From contig JAKSRS010000004.1 of NCBI GenBank assembly GCA_024403515.1, positions 53,217 to 117,216 on the forward strand: a stretch of 64,000 nt of DNA, read 5' to 3'. How positions within the stretch are numbered: the first letter of the stretch is position 1; every line of letters begins with the position of its first letter. The DNA is from Lachnospiraceae bacterium. GTDB taxonomy: Bacteria; Bacillota; Clostridia; Lachnospirales; Lachnospiraceae. The notes below the pieces were generated by a model. That model was not told the origin of the DNA. It was given only the letters and a program-made list of their open reading frames with translations, and did not search any database. Shown here piece by piece: positions 44,744 to 52,990 of the stretch. Made by a program: the position numbers and the translations under genes.

Positions 44744-45394
44744 TTAATCTACTTTATTTTTCTTAGTTAAATAAGTTTTTCTTTCAGTATGAGTCAAAAG
44801 TCTCTTAATATTACCTGCATGCTTAACATATGCAAGAATAGTCAAAAGAAAGACTACAATATACATCTCATTTAACACAGCCTGAGATACATGATATAGA
44901 CCAAGCTGACCTGAAATAATAAGTTCAACCGGGAATACCACATAAAGAAGTAATGATCCCAGTGATACATAGTGAGTGATAAAGAAAGTACCAAAAAATG
45001 TGATAAGTCCTACCGGAATAAAAATCCAGTGGAAAGAAAGCATAAGTCCACCTGTGCAGGCAATACCCTTACCACCTTTAAACTTAAGATAAAAAGGATA
45101 GTTATGACCAATAATTGCGCCTGCGCCGGCATAAATCATAAGTAGCGGTCCAATTTCAGGGTAATTGGGTGATATAAGAAATCTTGTAAGCGTTACGGCA
45201 ATGATACACTTAATCAAATCGCCAACAAAAACTACAAGTCCGGCCTTAGGACCTAATACTCTTAAAGTATTTGTAGTTCCGGCATTTCCACTTCCGTGTT
45301 CACGAATATCAATGCCCTTAATTTTTCCATAAAAATATGCAGTTTGAAAACTTCCCAACAAATAACCAATAACGATAGGTAAAAGACGAATCAT
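44744..45394 (-). CDS. plsY: Glycerol-3-phosphate acyltransferase PlsY
   Basis: 216-residue membrane enzyme using acyl-phosphate to acylate glycerol-3-phosphate. About five membrane helices. The three catalytic motifs are visible: 'GSGNAGTTNTLRVLG' (I), 'GGKGIACTGG' in 'KFKGGKGIACTGGLMLSF' (II) and 'HNYPFYLKFKGG' near it; motif III 'LTILAYVKHAGNIKRLLTHTERK' contains HxGNIxRL. The ATG for 'MIRLLPIVIGYLLGSF' fits family length; a longer frame would start inside der. It sits between der and gpsA. Confidence 0.94.
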   Translation of the reverse strand: MIRLLPIVIGYLLGSFQTAYFYGKIKGIDIREHGSGNAGTTNTLRVLGPKAGLVVFVGDLIKCIIAVTLTRFLISPNYPEIGPLLMIYAGAGAIIGHNYPFYLKFKGGKGIACTGGLMLSFHWIFIPVGLITFFGTFFITHYVSLGSLLLYVVFPVELIISGQLGLYHVSQAVLNEMYIVVFLLTILAYVKHAGNIKRLLTHTERKTYLTKKNKVD

Positions 45395-45410
45395 CTTATG
45401 TACATCCTCT

Positions 45411-46748
45411 CTATTTTTCTTTTCTTTCTCTAATGATAAATCTAAGTGGAGTTCCCTTAAAACCAAATGCATCTCTTATCTGGTTTTCAATATATCTTGT
45501 ATAAGAAAAATGCATAAGTTCTTTGTCATTAACAAAGATAACAAATGTCGGAGGCTTAACTGACGCTTGTGTCATGTAGAATAATTTAAGTCTCTTTCCC
45601 TTATCTGTAGGAGGCTGCTGCATGGCAGCGGCTCTGGTCATGATTTCATTAAGTACACCGGTTCCAACACGCATTGAATGATTTTCATTAACCGCATCAA
45701 TAGTTTCAAAAAGTTTAGGGATTCTCTGTCCGGTCTTAGCTGAGATAAAAATAATTTCTGCATAAGGCATGAATGAAAGAATATCCTGAACTTCTTCAGT
45801 AAATCTGTATATAGTCTTGTCATCCTTTTCAACAGCATCCCACTTATTTACGGCAATAATAACAGCCTTACCATTATCATGCGCAATACCGGCTATCTTG
45901 GCATCCTGCTCAGTTACCCCTTCTGTAGCATCAATCATCATAACGACGACATCGGCTCTTTCAACAGCACTGATAGTACGAATAATCATAAAATGCTCAA
46001 GATCTTCATGAATACGGCTCTTTCTACGTACACCAGCAGTATCAATAAAAACATATTCCTTGTCGTTATAAACAACATCAGTATCAACCGCATCTCTGGT
46101 TGTTCCGGCGATATCTGAAACGATAAGACGGTCTTCGCCAAGAATTGCATTTATGAGTGAGCTCTTTCCTACATTGGGCTTACCAACGATAGCTACCTTA
46201 ATCCTCTCATCTTCTACAGCTTCAGTATTAAGACCTTCAAAATGCTTAACAACCTCATCCAAAAGATCACCAAAACCGAGTTTGTTTACAGATGATACAG
46301 GATATGGATCTCCAATACCAAGGTTATAAAATTCGTATACGTCAGCCATATACTTTTCAAAACTGTCAACTTTATTTACGACCAAAAGAACGGGCTTATG
46401 AGACTTTCTAAGCATGTCGCAAACCTTGGAGTCTGCATCTGTAAGTCCCTGCTTAACATCAACCATAAATAAAATAACATCTGCAGTATGGATAGCCATC
46501 TCGGCCTGCTCACGCATCTGCTTTAAAATAATATCCTGACTTTCAGGCTCGATACCGCCAGTGTCAACAAGAGTAAATGTATCGTTAAGCCATGTAACAT
46601 CAACGTAAATTCGATCTCTTGTAATACCGGGAGTATCCTTAACTATAGAAATTTTTTCACCTGCAAGTGCGTTGAAAAATGTTGATTTACCAACGTTTGG
46701 TCTTCCAACAACCGCAACTATAGGTTTTCTTGACTTATTTTCTTCCAT
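45411..46748 (-). CDS. der: Ribosome-associated GTPase Der (EngA)
   Basis: 445 residues with two consecutive GTPase domains, unique to Der. G1 motifs 'GRPNVGKSTFFN' and 'GKPNVGKSSLIN'; G3 'DTGGIEP' and 'DTAGVRR'; G4 'NKVDS' and 'NKWDA'. A C-terminal KH-like domain ('MTQASVKPPTFVIFVNDKELMHFSYTRYIENQIR' region) follows. Essential for 50S subunit assembly. AAAGG upstream of the ATG. It begins 3 nt after the DUF512 gene ends. Confidence 0.97.
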   Translation of the reverse strand: MEENKSRKPIVAVVGRPNVGKSTFFNALAGEKISIVKDTPGITRDRIYVDVTWLNDTFTLVDTGGIEPESQDIILKQMREQAEMAIHTADVILFMVDVKQGLTDADSKVCDMLRKSHKPVLLVVNKVDSFEKYMADVYEFYNLGIGDPYPVSSVNKLGFGDLLDEVVKHFEGLNTEAVEDERIKVAIVGKPNVGKSSLINAILGEDRLIVSDIAGTTRDAVDTDVVYNDKEYVFIDTAGVRRKSRIHEDLEHFMIIRTISAVERADVVVMMIDATEGVTEQDAKIAGIAHDNGKAVIIAVNKWDAVEKDDKTIYRFTEEVQDILSFMPYAEIIFISAKTGQRIPKLFETIDAVNENHSMRVGTGVLNEIMTRAAAMQQPPTDKGKRLKLFYMTQASVKPPTFVIFVNDKELMHFSYTRYIENQIRDAFGFKGTPLRFIIRERKEK

Positions 46749-46751
46749 AAA

Positions 46752-48107
46752 CTACCTTTCTTTAACTTTCTTTCCTAACATTGAACTAAGCAATCCTTCC
46801 CCACCATTTTGTGTAGTAGAAATATTTGCATTCAGTTCTTTTGTAAATTCATCCAAAGTCATATCATCAAGAAATATAGGCTCATCAGCCTTCAAAACAT
46901 TTCTTGGCAAAAGAACGTTCTTCTTGTATCCACGTTCTTTAAGCTGCTTTATGATATCCTGAGCGGTAAGTAAACCGGAGACCGTAATCAATTCACCAAA
47001 GAAATCATTACGAATCGGAACAACATCAAGCTCAATCTTCGGAAATTCATTCATAACCTTGTCGGCAAACTTTTTAAGATAAGGGAAGAACAATCTTCCT
47101 GTAACAATAGTTGCCTCATATTTCTTCATAAAGAATTTAGCGATAGGGCTTTTATTTAGAGCATCAAATGCCTCATCAAACTCATTCTCCATAAGTCTTG
47201 TCATACCAACGCCATTTTCAAGCTGAAGATAGCCATCATAGCGTTCTTCCTCCGGCACTTCTCTTCCGGCCGTTATATACCATTCATCGCTTGCATGGAT
47301 AAAATGAAGTCCATACTCTTCGTAGAATTTCTTCTGATATGATTCAATGGTATCTATAACTTCAATAGCGTCTTCTTTGGTGAAGGGCTCAAGTTCAAAT
47401 AAGCCTTCTCTATATTTTGAAAGTCCAACGGGAACAACCGAAACGCTTTCAAGCACCGGCAGATATTTAGATAAATCTTCAATTGATCTTTTAAGTTCAT
47501 CTTTATCATTTACGCCTTTGCAAAGAACGATCTGGCCATTCATTACTATTCCTGCCTCGTAAAAGCGGTCTGCAATTTTAAGGGCATTTCCTGCAAATCT
47601 GTTATTTAACATTTTGCATCTAAGTTCCGGATTAGTCGTCTGAAAGGAAATATTGATAGGTTCCATTTTGTATTTAATGATTCTGTCAACATCCTTGTCG
47701 GACATATTGGTAAGTGTTACATAATTACCCTGTAAAAATGACAATCTTGAGTCATCATCTTTAAAATACAACGTCTCTCGCATTCCGGGAGGCATCTGAT
47801 CAATAAAGCAGAAAATACACTTGTTGTGGCAACTTCTATAGTTATCCATGAGCCCGTTTTCAAAATCCAGACCCATATCTTCACTTTCTTCTTTGGAAAC
47901 GTGTAAAGAAAACTGCTTTCCATCTCTTTCAAGCACCAGATCAACTTCAGCACTTAAAGAATTAAATCTATAATCAAATATATCAACTACAGGTTCATCA
48001 TTTATTGATATAAGCAAATCCCCTGGCTTAATACCTGCCGAATCGGCAGCTGAACCTGCAAGGACACTGCTAACTATATGATTTTTTTCCTGCTTATTAC
48101 AGCTCAT
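46752..48107 (-). CDS. DUF512 protein with PDZ-like and radical-SAM-like domains
   Basis: 451 residues. N-terminal PDZ-like domain (~10-50, 'VLAGSAADSAGIKPGDLLISINDEPV'), a radical-SAM-like part with cysteines in 'CHNKCIFCFIDQMPPGMR' (CxxxCxxC), then the DUF512 domain. It is widespread in anaerobic Firmicutes beside der, an association seen here too. The reaction is unknown. GGAG precedes the ATG. A gene-free 189 bp gap upstream holds the prs terminator. Confidence 0.9.
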   Translation of the reverse strand: MSCNKQEKNHIVSSVLAGSAADSAGIKPGDLLISINDEPVVDIFDYRFNSLSAEVDLVLERDGKQFSLHVSKEESEDMGLDFENGLMDNYRSCHNKCIFCFIDQMPPGMRETLYFKDDDSRLSFLQGNYVTLTNMSDKDVDRIIKYKMEPINISFQTTNPELRCKMLNNRFAGNALKIADRFYEAGIVMNGQIVLCKGVNDKDELKRSIEDLSKYLPVLESVSVVPVGLSKYREGLFELEPFTKEDAIEVIDTIESYQKKFYEEYGLHFIHASDEWYITAGREVPEEERYDGYLQLENGVGMTRLMENEFDEAFDALNKSPIAKFFMKKYEATIVTGRLFFPYLKKFADKVMNEFPKIELDVVPIRNDFFGELITVSGLLTAQDIIKQLKERGYKKNVLLPRNVLKADEPIFLDDMTLDEFTKELNANISTTQNGGEGLLSSMLGKKVKER

Positions 48108-48216
48108 TTTTTCTCCATAAATATCAAAAACATATTGTTGAAAAAGGTATTAAAAATACTATGTACATACCAATCCCAATTTAAGTTATTATACAATATG
48201 TATACAAATAAATAAA

Positions 48217-48275
48217 GAGTTTCCACTAAATGACATATTATCCAAGATAATAATCTAAGCCATTAATGGAAACTC
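48217..48275 (-). terminator. Probable terminator of prs
   Basis: Outer stem GAGTTTCCA / TGGAAACTC, extended by partly matching ATTAATGG / CTAAATG bases, enclosing an inner AT-rich hairpin; on the minus strand it is followed by T-rich TTTATTTATTT. It starts about 20 nt after the prs stop. Confidence 0.6.
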
Positions 48276-48296
48276 CATAAGTTCATTTATTAAGTT

Positions 48297-49484
48297 TTAC
48301 ACCTCGTAAGACTGACGTTCATTATATAAATGAACTGCTTCTCTAATCTTTTCAGTAGGTGTAATAACATTTGAAACTGAAAGGTTATGATTTGTAAAGT
48401 CGATAATCTGAGCAATAAACTTGGCACAGTCAGCTTCAATGTAATAAGGCTTTGCCTTAAGCTGAGGATTGGTGTAGATAAGATTTGTTGTAATAATCTT
48501 ATCAAATATACACTTCTCATAAGCTTCATCAAATGCAGCAAACCCATTAGTGAACTGACCAAATGTTGCAAGAATGAAAATTCTTTTAGCATTCATTGAC
48601 TTAAGTTGCTTAGCAGTATCAATCATTGATTCTCCTGACGAAATAATATCATCAATGATGATGACATCTTTTCCGTCAATATCTTCACCAAGAAATTCAT
48701 GGGCTACAATAGGATTCTTTCCATTCACAACCTTAGTATAATCTCTTCTTTTGTAGAACATACCGGCATTAACACCAAGTACATTGGCAAAATATACCGC
48801 TCTGTCGAGTGCACCTTCATCAGGGCTTATAACTACTGTATGTTCCTTATCTATTATCATGTCCTCTTCACTTCTTAAAAGTGATTTTACGAACTGGTAG
48901 TTTGCGCTGAAATTATCAAAGCCGCACAGCGGAGTTGCATTCTGAACTCGCGGATCATGAGCATCAAAGGTAATAAAGTTTTCAACACCCATTGCTGAAA
49001 GTTCTTCAAGAGCATAAGCACAGTCAAGTGATTCTCTTCCGTTTCTTTTATGCTGTCTTCCTTCATAAAGATAAGGCATAATTACATTTATTCTTCTTGC
49101 CTTACCTGTTGCAGCGGCGATTATTCTTTTTAAATCCTGATAATGATCATCAGGTGACATGTGATTGGTATAACCGTTCATTGTATATGTAATACTTGAA
49201 TTACATACATCAACCAGGATAAACAAATCCTTACCACGTACGGATTCGTTAAATACACCCTTACCTTCTCCGGTTCCAAATCTTGGACAACTTGCATTCA
49301 TAAGATATGTAGGTTCAACATAACCGTTAAATGCAGGATCAGACTTAATACCGGTTTTAGTATGTTTTCTAAAGTCAACAAGATAATTGTCTACACTTTT
49401 TCCTAGTTTAGCGGCCGAACTTAAGGCTACAACTTTTAAAGGTGCTACCGGAAGTGCATTTTCAAGTAATTTTAATTCAGGCAT
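48297..49484 (-). CDS. prs: Ribose-phosphate pyrophosphokinase
   Basis: 395 residues, longer than the classic ~315-residue form and typical of the extended PRPP synthetases of Clostridia. It transfers pyrophosphate from ATP to ribose-5-phosphate to give PRPP. Motifs: 'RGKDLFILVDVCN', 'MPYLYEGRQHKRNGRESLDCAYALEEL' (ATP and catalytic loop), 'VVISPDEGALDRAVYFANVLG', and PRPP loop 'DVIIIDDIISSGESMIDTA'. GGGAG sits upstream of the ATG, and a clear promoter lies at 49542-49570. A single-gene unit. Confidence 0.93.
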   Translation of the reverse strand: MPELKLLENALPVAPLKVVALSSAAKLGKSVDNYLVDFRKHTKTGIKSDPAFNGYVEPTYLMNASCPRFGTGEGKGVFNESVRGKDLFILVDVCNSSITYTMNGYTNHMSPDDHYQDLKRIIAAATGKARRINVIMPYLYEGRQHKRNGRESLDCAYALEELSAMGVENFITFDAHDPRVQNATPLCGFDNFSANYQFVKSLLRSEEDMIIDKEHTVVISPDEGALDRAVYFANVLGVNAGMFYKRRDYTKVVNGKNPIVAHEFLGEDIDGKDVIIIDDIISSGESMIDTAKQLKSMNAKRIFILATFGQFTNGFAAFDEAYEKCIFDKIITTNLIYTNPQLKAKPYYIEADCAKFIAQIIDFTNHNLSVSNVITPTEKIREAVHLYNERQSYEV

Positions 49485-49541
49485 TATTTTTCTCCCACTT
49501 AATAAAAATGAAACATAAATCTTTACTGAATAACCGATAAT

Positions 49542-49570
49542 ACTTTAATCAAAAAGCGCTTTTACGTCAA
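49542..49570 (-). promoter_or_regulatory. Predicted sigma-A promoter of prs
   Basis: Read on the minus strand: TTGACG (49570-49565), 17 nt spacer, TAAAGT (49547-49542). It starts right after the U-tract of the preceding terminator; same -35 form as the serC promoter. Confidence 0.55.
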
Positions 49571-49573
49571 GAC

Positions 49574-49613
49574 AAAAAATAGAAGTTGAGGACAATTAAT
49601 ATCCCCAACTTCT
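49574..49613 (-). terminator. Terminator of the FN3-repeat protein gene
   Basis: Stem AGAAGTTGGGGA / TCCTCAACTTCT (one mismatch) followed on the minus strand by six Ts; it lies 8 nt past the stop codon. Confidence 0.88.
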
Positions 49614-49620
49614 ATATATA

Positions 49621-52600
49621 TTACTTACCTGTTACTGATTTTACGGCTGTATACTGTGTATAAACAAGTTCACCGTTTTTATCCATAAATCCTGCTCTGA
49701 TTTTGTAAGAGTATTTTGTTCCCTTTACTACATCAGTATCTTCATAAGAAGTGGTCTTGGATGAATTAATGGATTTAATCTTTTTAAACTTATTTGAGTT
49801 TCCGCTTGCCTTGTATATTTCAACGCATGAAACATTCTTTAATTTCTTCCATGAAATAACATTCTTCTTCTTTGATGCTGTTACTGTAAGCTGAGGTTTA
49901 ACGCTGGTGTCAAATACATAGACAGTATCACAATCACTTCCTGCGCTTACATAAACAGATGACTTTTCATCATAAGAAGCTTCACTGTTTATCTTTCGGC
50001 ATGCTACGACATAATAGTATGATCTGCCTGCAGCGGGTCCTTCATTAAGAACACTTTCGTATCCAAAAGAATCTTTTGCAACAATTCTTGAATCTGTAAG
50101 TTTGCAGCTTGTCATCTTTTCGTCGCTTAAAAGAGCGTATCCTGATGAAGATTTAGAATCTTTTACATAAGGATTAACTTTCTTAACATTTGTATATGTG
50201 TAGCCTTCTTTTTCACTATCATATGACTTATAAGCAGACTGGGTCTTATAAACCATATAGTAGTCGGCACCTTCTACTTTGTCCCATGTAACTGTTACAG
50301 AACCATTTGAAGATGCAACTGCTTTAACTTTCTTAGGTGCATCAAGTCTGGGATATACGTAAACGTTTGAAGAATATGATGAATATGTACCACCACTCTT
50401 ACCAGCTCGTACTCTATACAAATCATAAGCAGCATTCTTTCTTACAGACTTGCATATAGGAAGAGCAGTCTTATATGAGCTCTTTCCAAGGGTCTTATAT
50501 TTAGCCCATGATGAAGTAGTGAAATTATACTTTTCAACATAGTAGTTTGTTGCACCAACAACAGGCTTCCAGCATAATGCAACCTTGCCATCCTTCATTA
50601 TATAGGTTGATGTATCAATCTTATCAAAACCTGTGTATACATCATCCTGGCCCTGAACAAGATAGGTCTTGCTGCCAATCTTTCTTTTGGCCTTTACTAC
50701 ATATGAATAATTGGTGTAAGAAGAAAGTTTTTTGTCAGTAAAAGTCTTTACTGAAGGTGATAAAGTGGTCAATAACTCGTAAGAATAATACTTACTATTT
50801 CCTGTAGCACTATTGTACTCTGCCTTGGCTCTGAATACCTGATATTCGGATGTTCCTGCTACTTTATCCCATGTAATAGTTACACTGTCTGCTGAATTAG
50901 CCTTAGCTTTAACATTGAAATCTGTTCCCCATGTAACTAAAGAAGCTTCAACCCAGGGGCTATATATTTTCTTCTTAGTTGCGGTATCATAATAATATCT
51001 TCTTGCTCTGAACTTATATTCCTTATTTGAAGTAAGTTTACTAAATGTATAGTAAGGATCAGTTCCGGTGTAGATAGTCTTATATGAAGAGCCGTTGTAT
51101 CTGCCAATTTCAACACCTGAAGATACACCACCCTTTGTTCCTACAAAAACAGTCACAGATTTAGTCGACTTGTCATGGAAGGAAATTGTTGCAGGCATAA
51201 TCTCAGGCTTGATATTTTCTACCTTGGACCATTTTCCGTAAAAATAGGATTCCTGAGTATCAGCACCTGACTTGTATCCGTTTTCAGACTTAACAATTCT
51301 TGCTTTAATATATGTTTTTACAGGTGCAAGTGTAAGATAAACTTCACCGCTAGCAGATGACTTATGATCAAAAATCTTGGATTTTGTATATGGCTCACCA
51401 TATGAATCTTTTCCGGCCTTAAAATCAGACTTAGTTGACCAGCATACCTGAATCTTTTCATCTGCTTTTAAAGCTGTATTATTAAATAAAACTTTTACAT
51501 TTCCGCCAACATTTTCAAGGCCGAACTTAGCAATATCAGTACACTTTGTTACCTTTGTGTAGTTAACAACATTTGAATCAATACCTGCTGCATTGATTTC
51601 AGAATATTTAACATAGTATAAAGTTACGCCCGAAAAAGGAGTATATACAGTAACATCTGACACGCCTAAAGCAGCCTTAGCTCTTGAAGTAAATGCGTCC
51701 TTGGTCTCTGTTCCATCGCTCCATAAGAACTTAGTAAGTTCTCTTGTGACATTTGCTTTAAAGTAATACTTTACATTTTCATCGAGAGCTGAAAGTTTTA
51801 CTGAATATGTTCCATCAATTAAATCAGCATTCTTAGCATCGGAAAAAGAAGCACTTTTTGAATATATAAGTTTTACTTTAGAGCCCTCTTCTACTTTATC
51901 TGTATATGTAAATACAAGTCTGCCTTCTTCCTGTCTTTCAGTAATTGCCAAATTAGTAATAGTGCCCAAAAGCTTATTAGCATCATCTCTAACCTGAACA
52001 GGTGTTGAATTAGAATAATAGTATGAACCTGTCTTGGACTTATTTACAGGGCAGTATACTCTAAAATAAAGAACTTTGCCGTCAAACATAGCAAGAGTAT
52101 CGCGATTAACATAGTAAAGACCTGACACAGGATCATACTTAAGTCTTTTTACGGCACCCTTAGATAAATTAGAATATAAAGAAAGCTGAAGAGACATTTC
52201 TGTATAAGGATCTACCTCAGGAATAGAAAATGTAAATCTGTCATTTTCTTTATCAAATCCCTGGTATGAAAAATGTGTAATATTTTCAGTCTTCTTGTAG
52301 TTATAGGAAGGCATTTTGTAAGAAATGGTTGCATAATCACCATTAACTTTAGCGTTTACCTTACCATCCGCGCCAATACCTGCGTTTACCGCACGAACAC
52401 AAATTGTATATGTTTCTCCGGCTTTAGGCATAACTGAAGTTTTGCCTGAACCATCAAGTATGCAAAGTTTGGCAAGAATCTGTGCTACTGTATTTTCAGT
52501 AGATACTTCTGTTACCTGATTAGGGTCTTTAATCTCAAGCCACTGAGGTGATGATGAGTTTCCTCCATCATAATACCACTTGCCATCACTTCCATATGCT

Positions 52601-52833
52601 GCTATCTCGTAGCAGTATGTACCTGAAATAGCATTCCAGTGGAGAGTATAATCATCTTTATCAATCTTTAATCCGGTTATTGCAGCAGGCTTAACAACTC
52701 CTTTAGGAGTTATAACATTTTCCTGCAAAACCACCTTATTACTTACGTCCATAGCATTGGCCGGTACCTTATTAAACATTAAGGCCACAGCAGCTATAAC
52801 GATAGCGTAACACCTTACGAATCCTTTTCTCAT
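49621..52833 (-). CDS. Large secreted protein with fibronectin-III-like repeats
   Basis: 1070 residues. A signal peptide (positive 'MRKGFVRCY', hydrophobic 'AIVIAAVALMF', likely cleavage after 'VPANA' near residue 28). The rest is a chain of beta-rich units that look like fibronectin type III domains, with recurring phrases such as 'VTITWDKVAGTSEYQVFRA', 'VTVTWDKVEGADYYMVYK', 'NVISWKKLKNVSCVEIYKA', 'SYVVKAKRKIGSKTY' and 'YSYKIRAGFMDKNG'. There is no recognisable catalytic domain, LPXTG sorting signal, or C-terminal anchor. Probably a released or wall-associated binding protein; rich in Lys, Ser, Tyr. A strong AGGAGG site and its own terminator mark a single-gene unit. Confidence 0.85.
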   Translation of the reverse strand: MRKGFVRCYAIVIAAVALMFNKVPANAMDVSNKVVLQENVITPKGVVKPAAITGLKIDKDDYTLHWNAISGTYCYEIAAYGSDGKWYYDGGNSSSPQWLEIKDPNQVTEVSTENTVAQILAKLCILDGSGKTSVMPKAGETYTICVRAVNAGIGADGKVNAKVNGDYATISYKMPSYNYKKTENITHFSYQGFDKENDRFTFSIPEVDPYTEMSLQLSLYSNLSKGAVKRLKYDPVSGLYYVNRDTLAMFDGKVLYFRVYCPVNKSKTGSYYYSNSTPVQVRDDANKLLGTITNLAITERQEEGRLVFTYTDKVEEGSKVKLIYSKSASFSDAKNADLIDGTYSVKLSALDENVKYYFKANVTRELTKFLWSDGTETKDAFTSRAKAALGVSDVTVYTPFSGVTLYYVKYSEINAAGIDSNVVNYTKVTKCTDIAKFGLENVGGNVKVLFNNTALKADEKIQVCWSTKSDFKAGKDSYGEPYTKSKIFDHKSSASGEVYLTLAPVKTYIKARIVKSENGYKSGADTQESYFYGKWSKVENIKPEIMPATISFHDKSTKSVTVFVGTKGGVSSGVEIGRYNGSSYKTIYTGTDPYYTFSKLTSNKEYKFRARRYYYDTATKKKIYSPWVEASLVTWGTDFNVKAKANSADSVTITWDKVAGTSEYQVFRAKAEYNSATGNSKYYSYELLTTLSPSVKTFTDKKLSSYTNYSYVVKAKRKIGSKTYLVQGQDDVYTGFDKIDTSTYIMKDGKVALCWKPVVGATNYYVEKYNFTTSSWAKYKTLGKSSYKTALPICKSVRKNAAYDLYRVRAGKSGGTYSSYSSNVYVYPRLDAPKKVKAVASSNGSVTVTWDKVEGADYYMVYKTQSAYKSYDSEKEGYTYTNVKKVNPYVKDSKSSSGYALLSDEKMTSCKLTDSRIVAKDSFGYESVLNEGPAAGRSYYYVVACRKINSEASYDEKSSVYVSAGSDCDTVYVFDTSVKPQLTVTASKKKNVISWKKLKNVSCVEIYKASGNSNKFKKIKSINSSKTTSYEDTDVVKGTKYSYKIRAGFMDKNGELVYTQYTAVKSVTGK

Positions 52834-52945
52834 TTATCCTCCTTCTTACAACATCTAGTGTCGTACTTATTTTAAACGATAACATATTGCGTTATTTCAT
52901 GCAATAAATATAGACTCACCTTAAGCAGAAATTAATACAATTCAC

Positions 52946-52984
52946 AAAAAAAACGTTTCGGAAATCAAAACAATTTCCGAAACG
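52946..52984 (-). terminator. Terminator after the two-component system
   Basis: Perfect 12 bp stem CGTTTCGGAAAT / ATTTCCGAAACG with a 7 nt loop, followed on the minus strand by eight Ts (complement of 52946-52953). It lies 7 nt beyond the histidine kinase stop. Confidence 0.93.
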
Positions 52985-52990
52985 CTACGA

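Noticed and set aside
52872..52920. Inverted repeat TATTGC/GCAATA upstream of the FN3 protein gene as an operator
   Set aside because: Six-base arms around an AT-rich centre can occur by chance, and no clear promoter can be placed relative to it.
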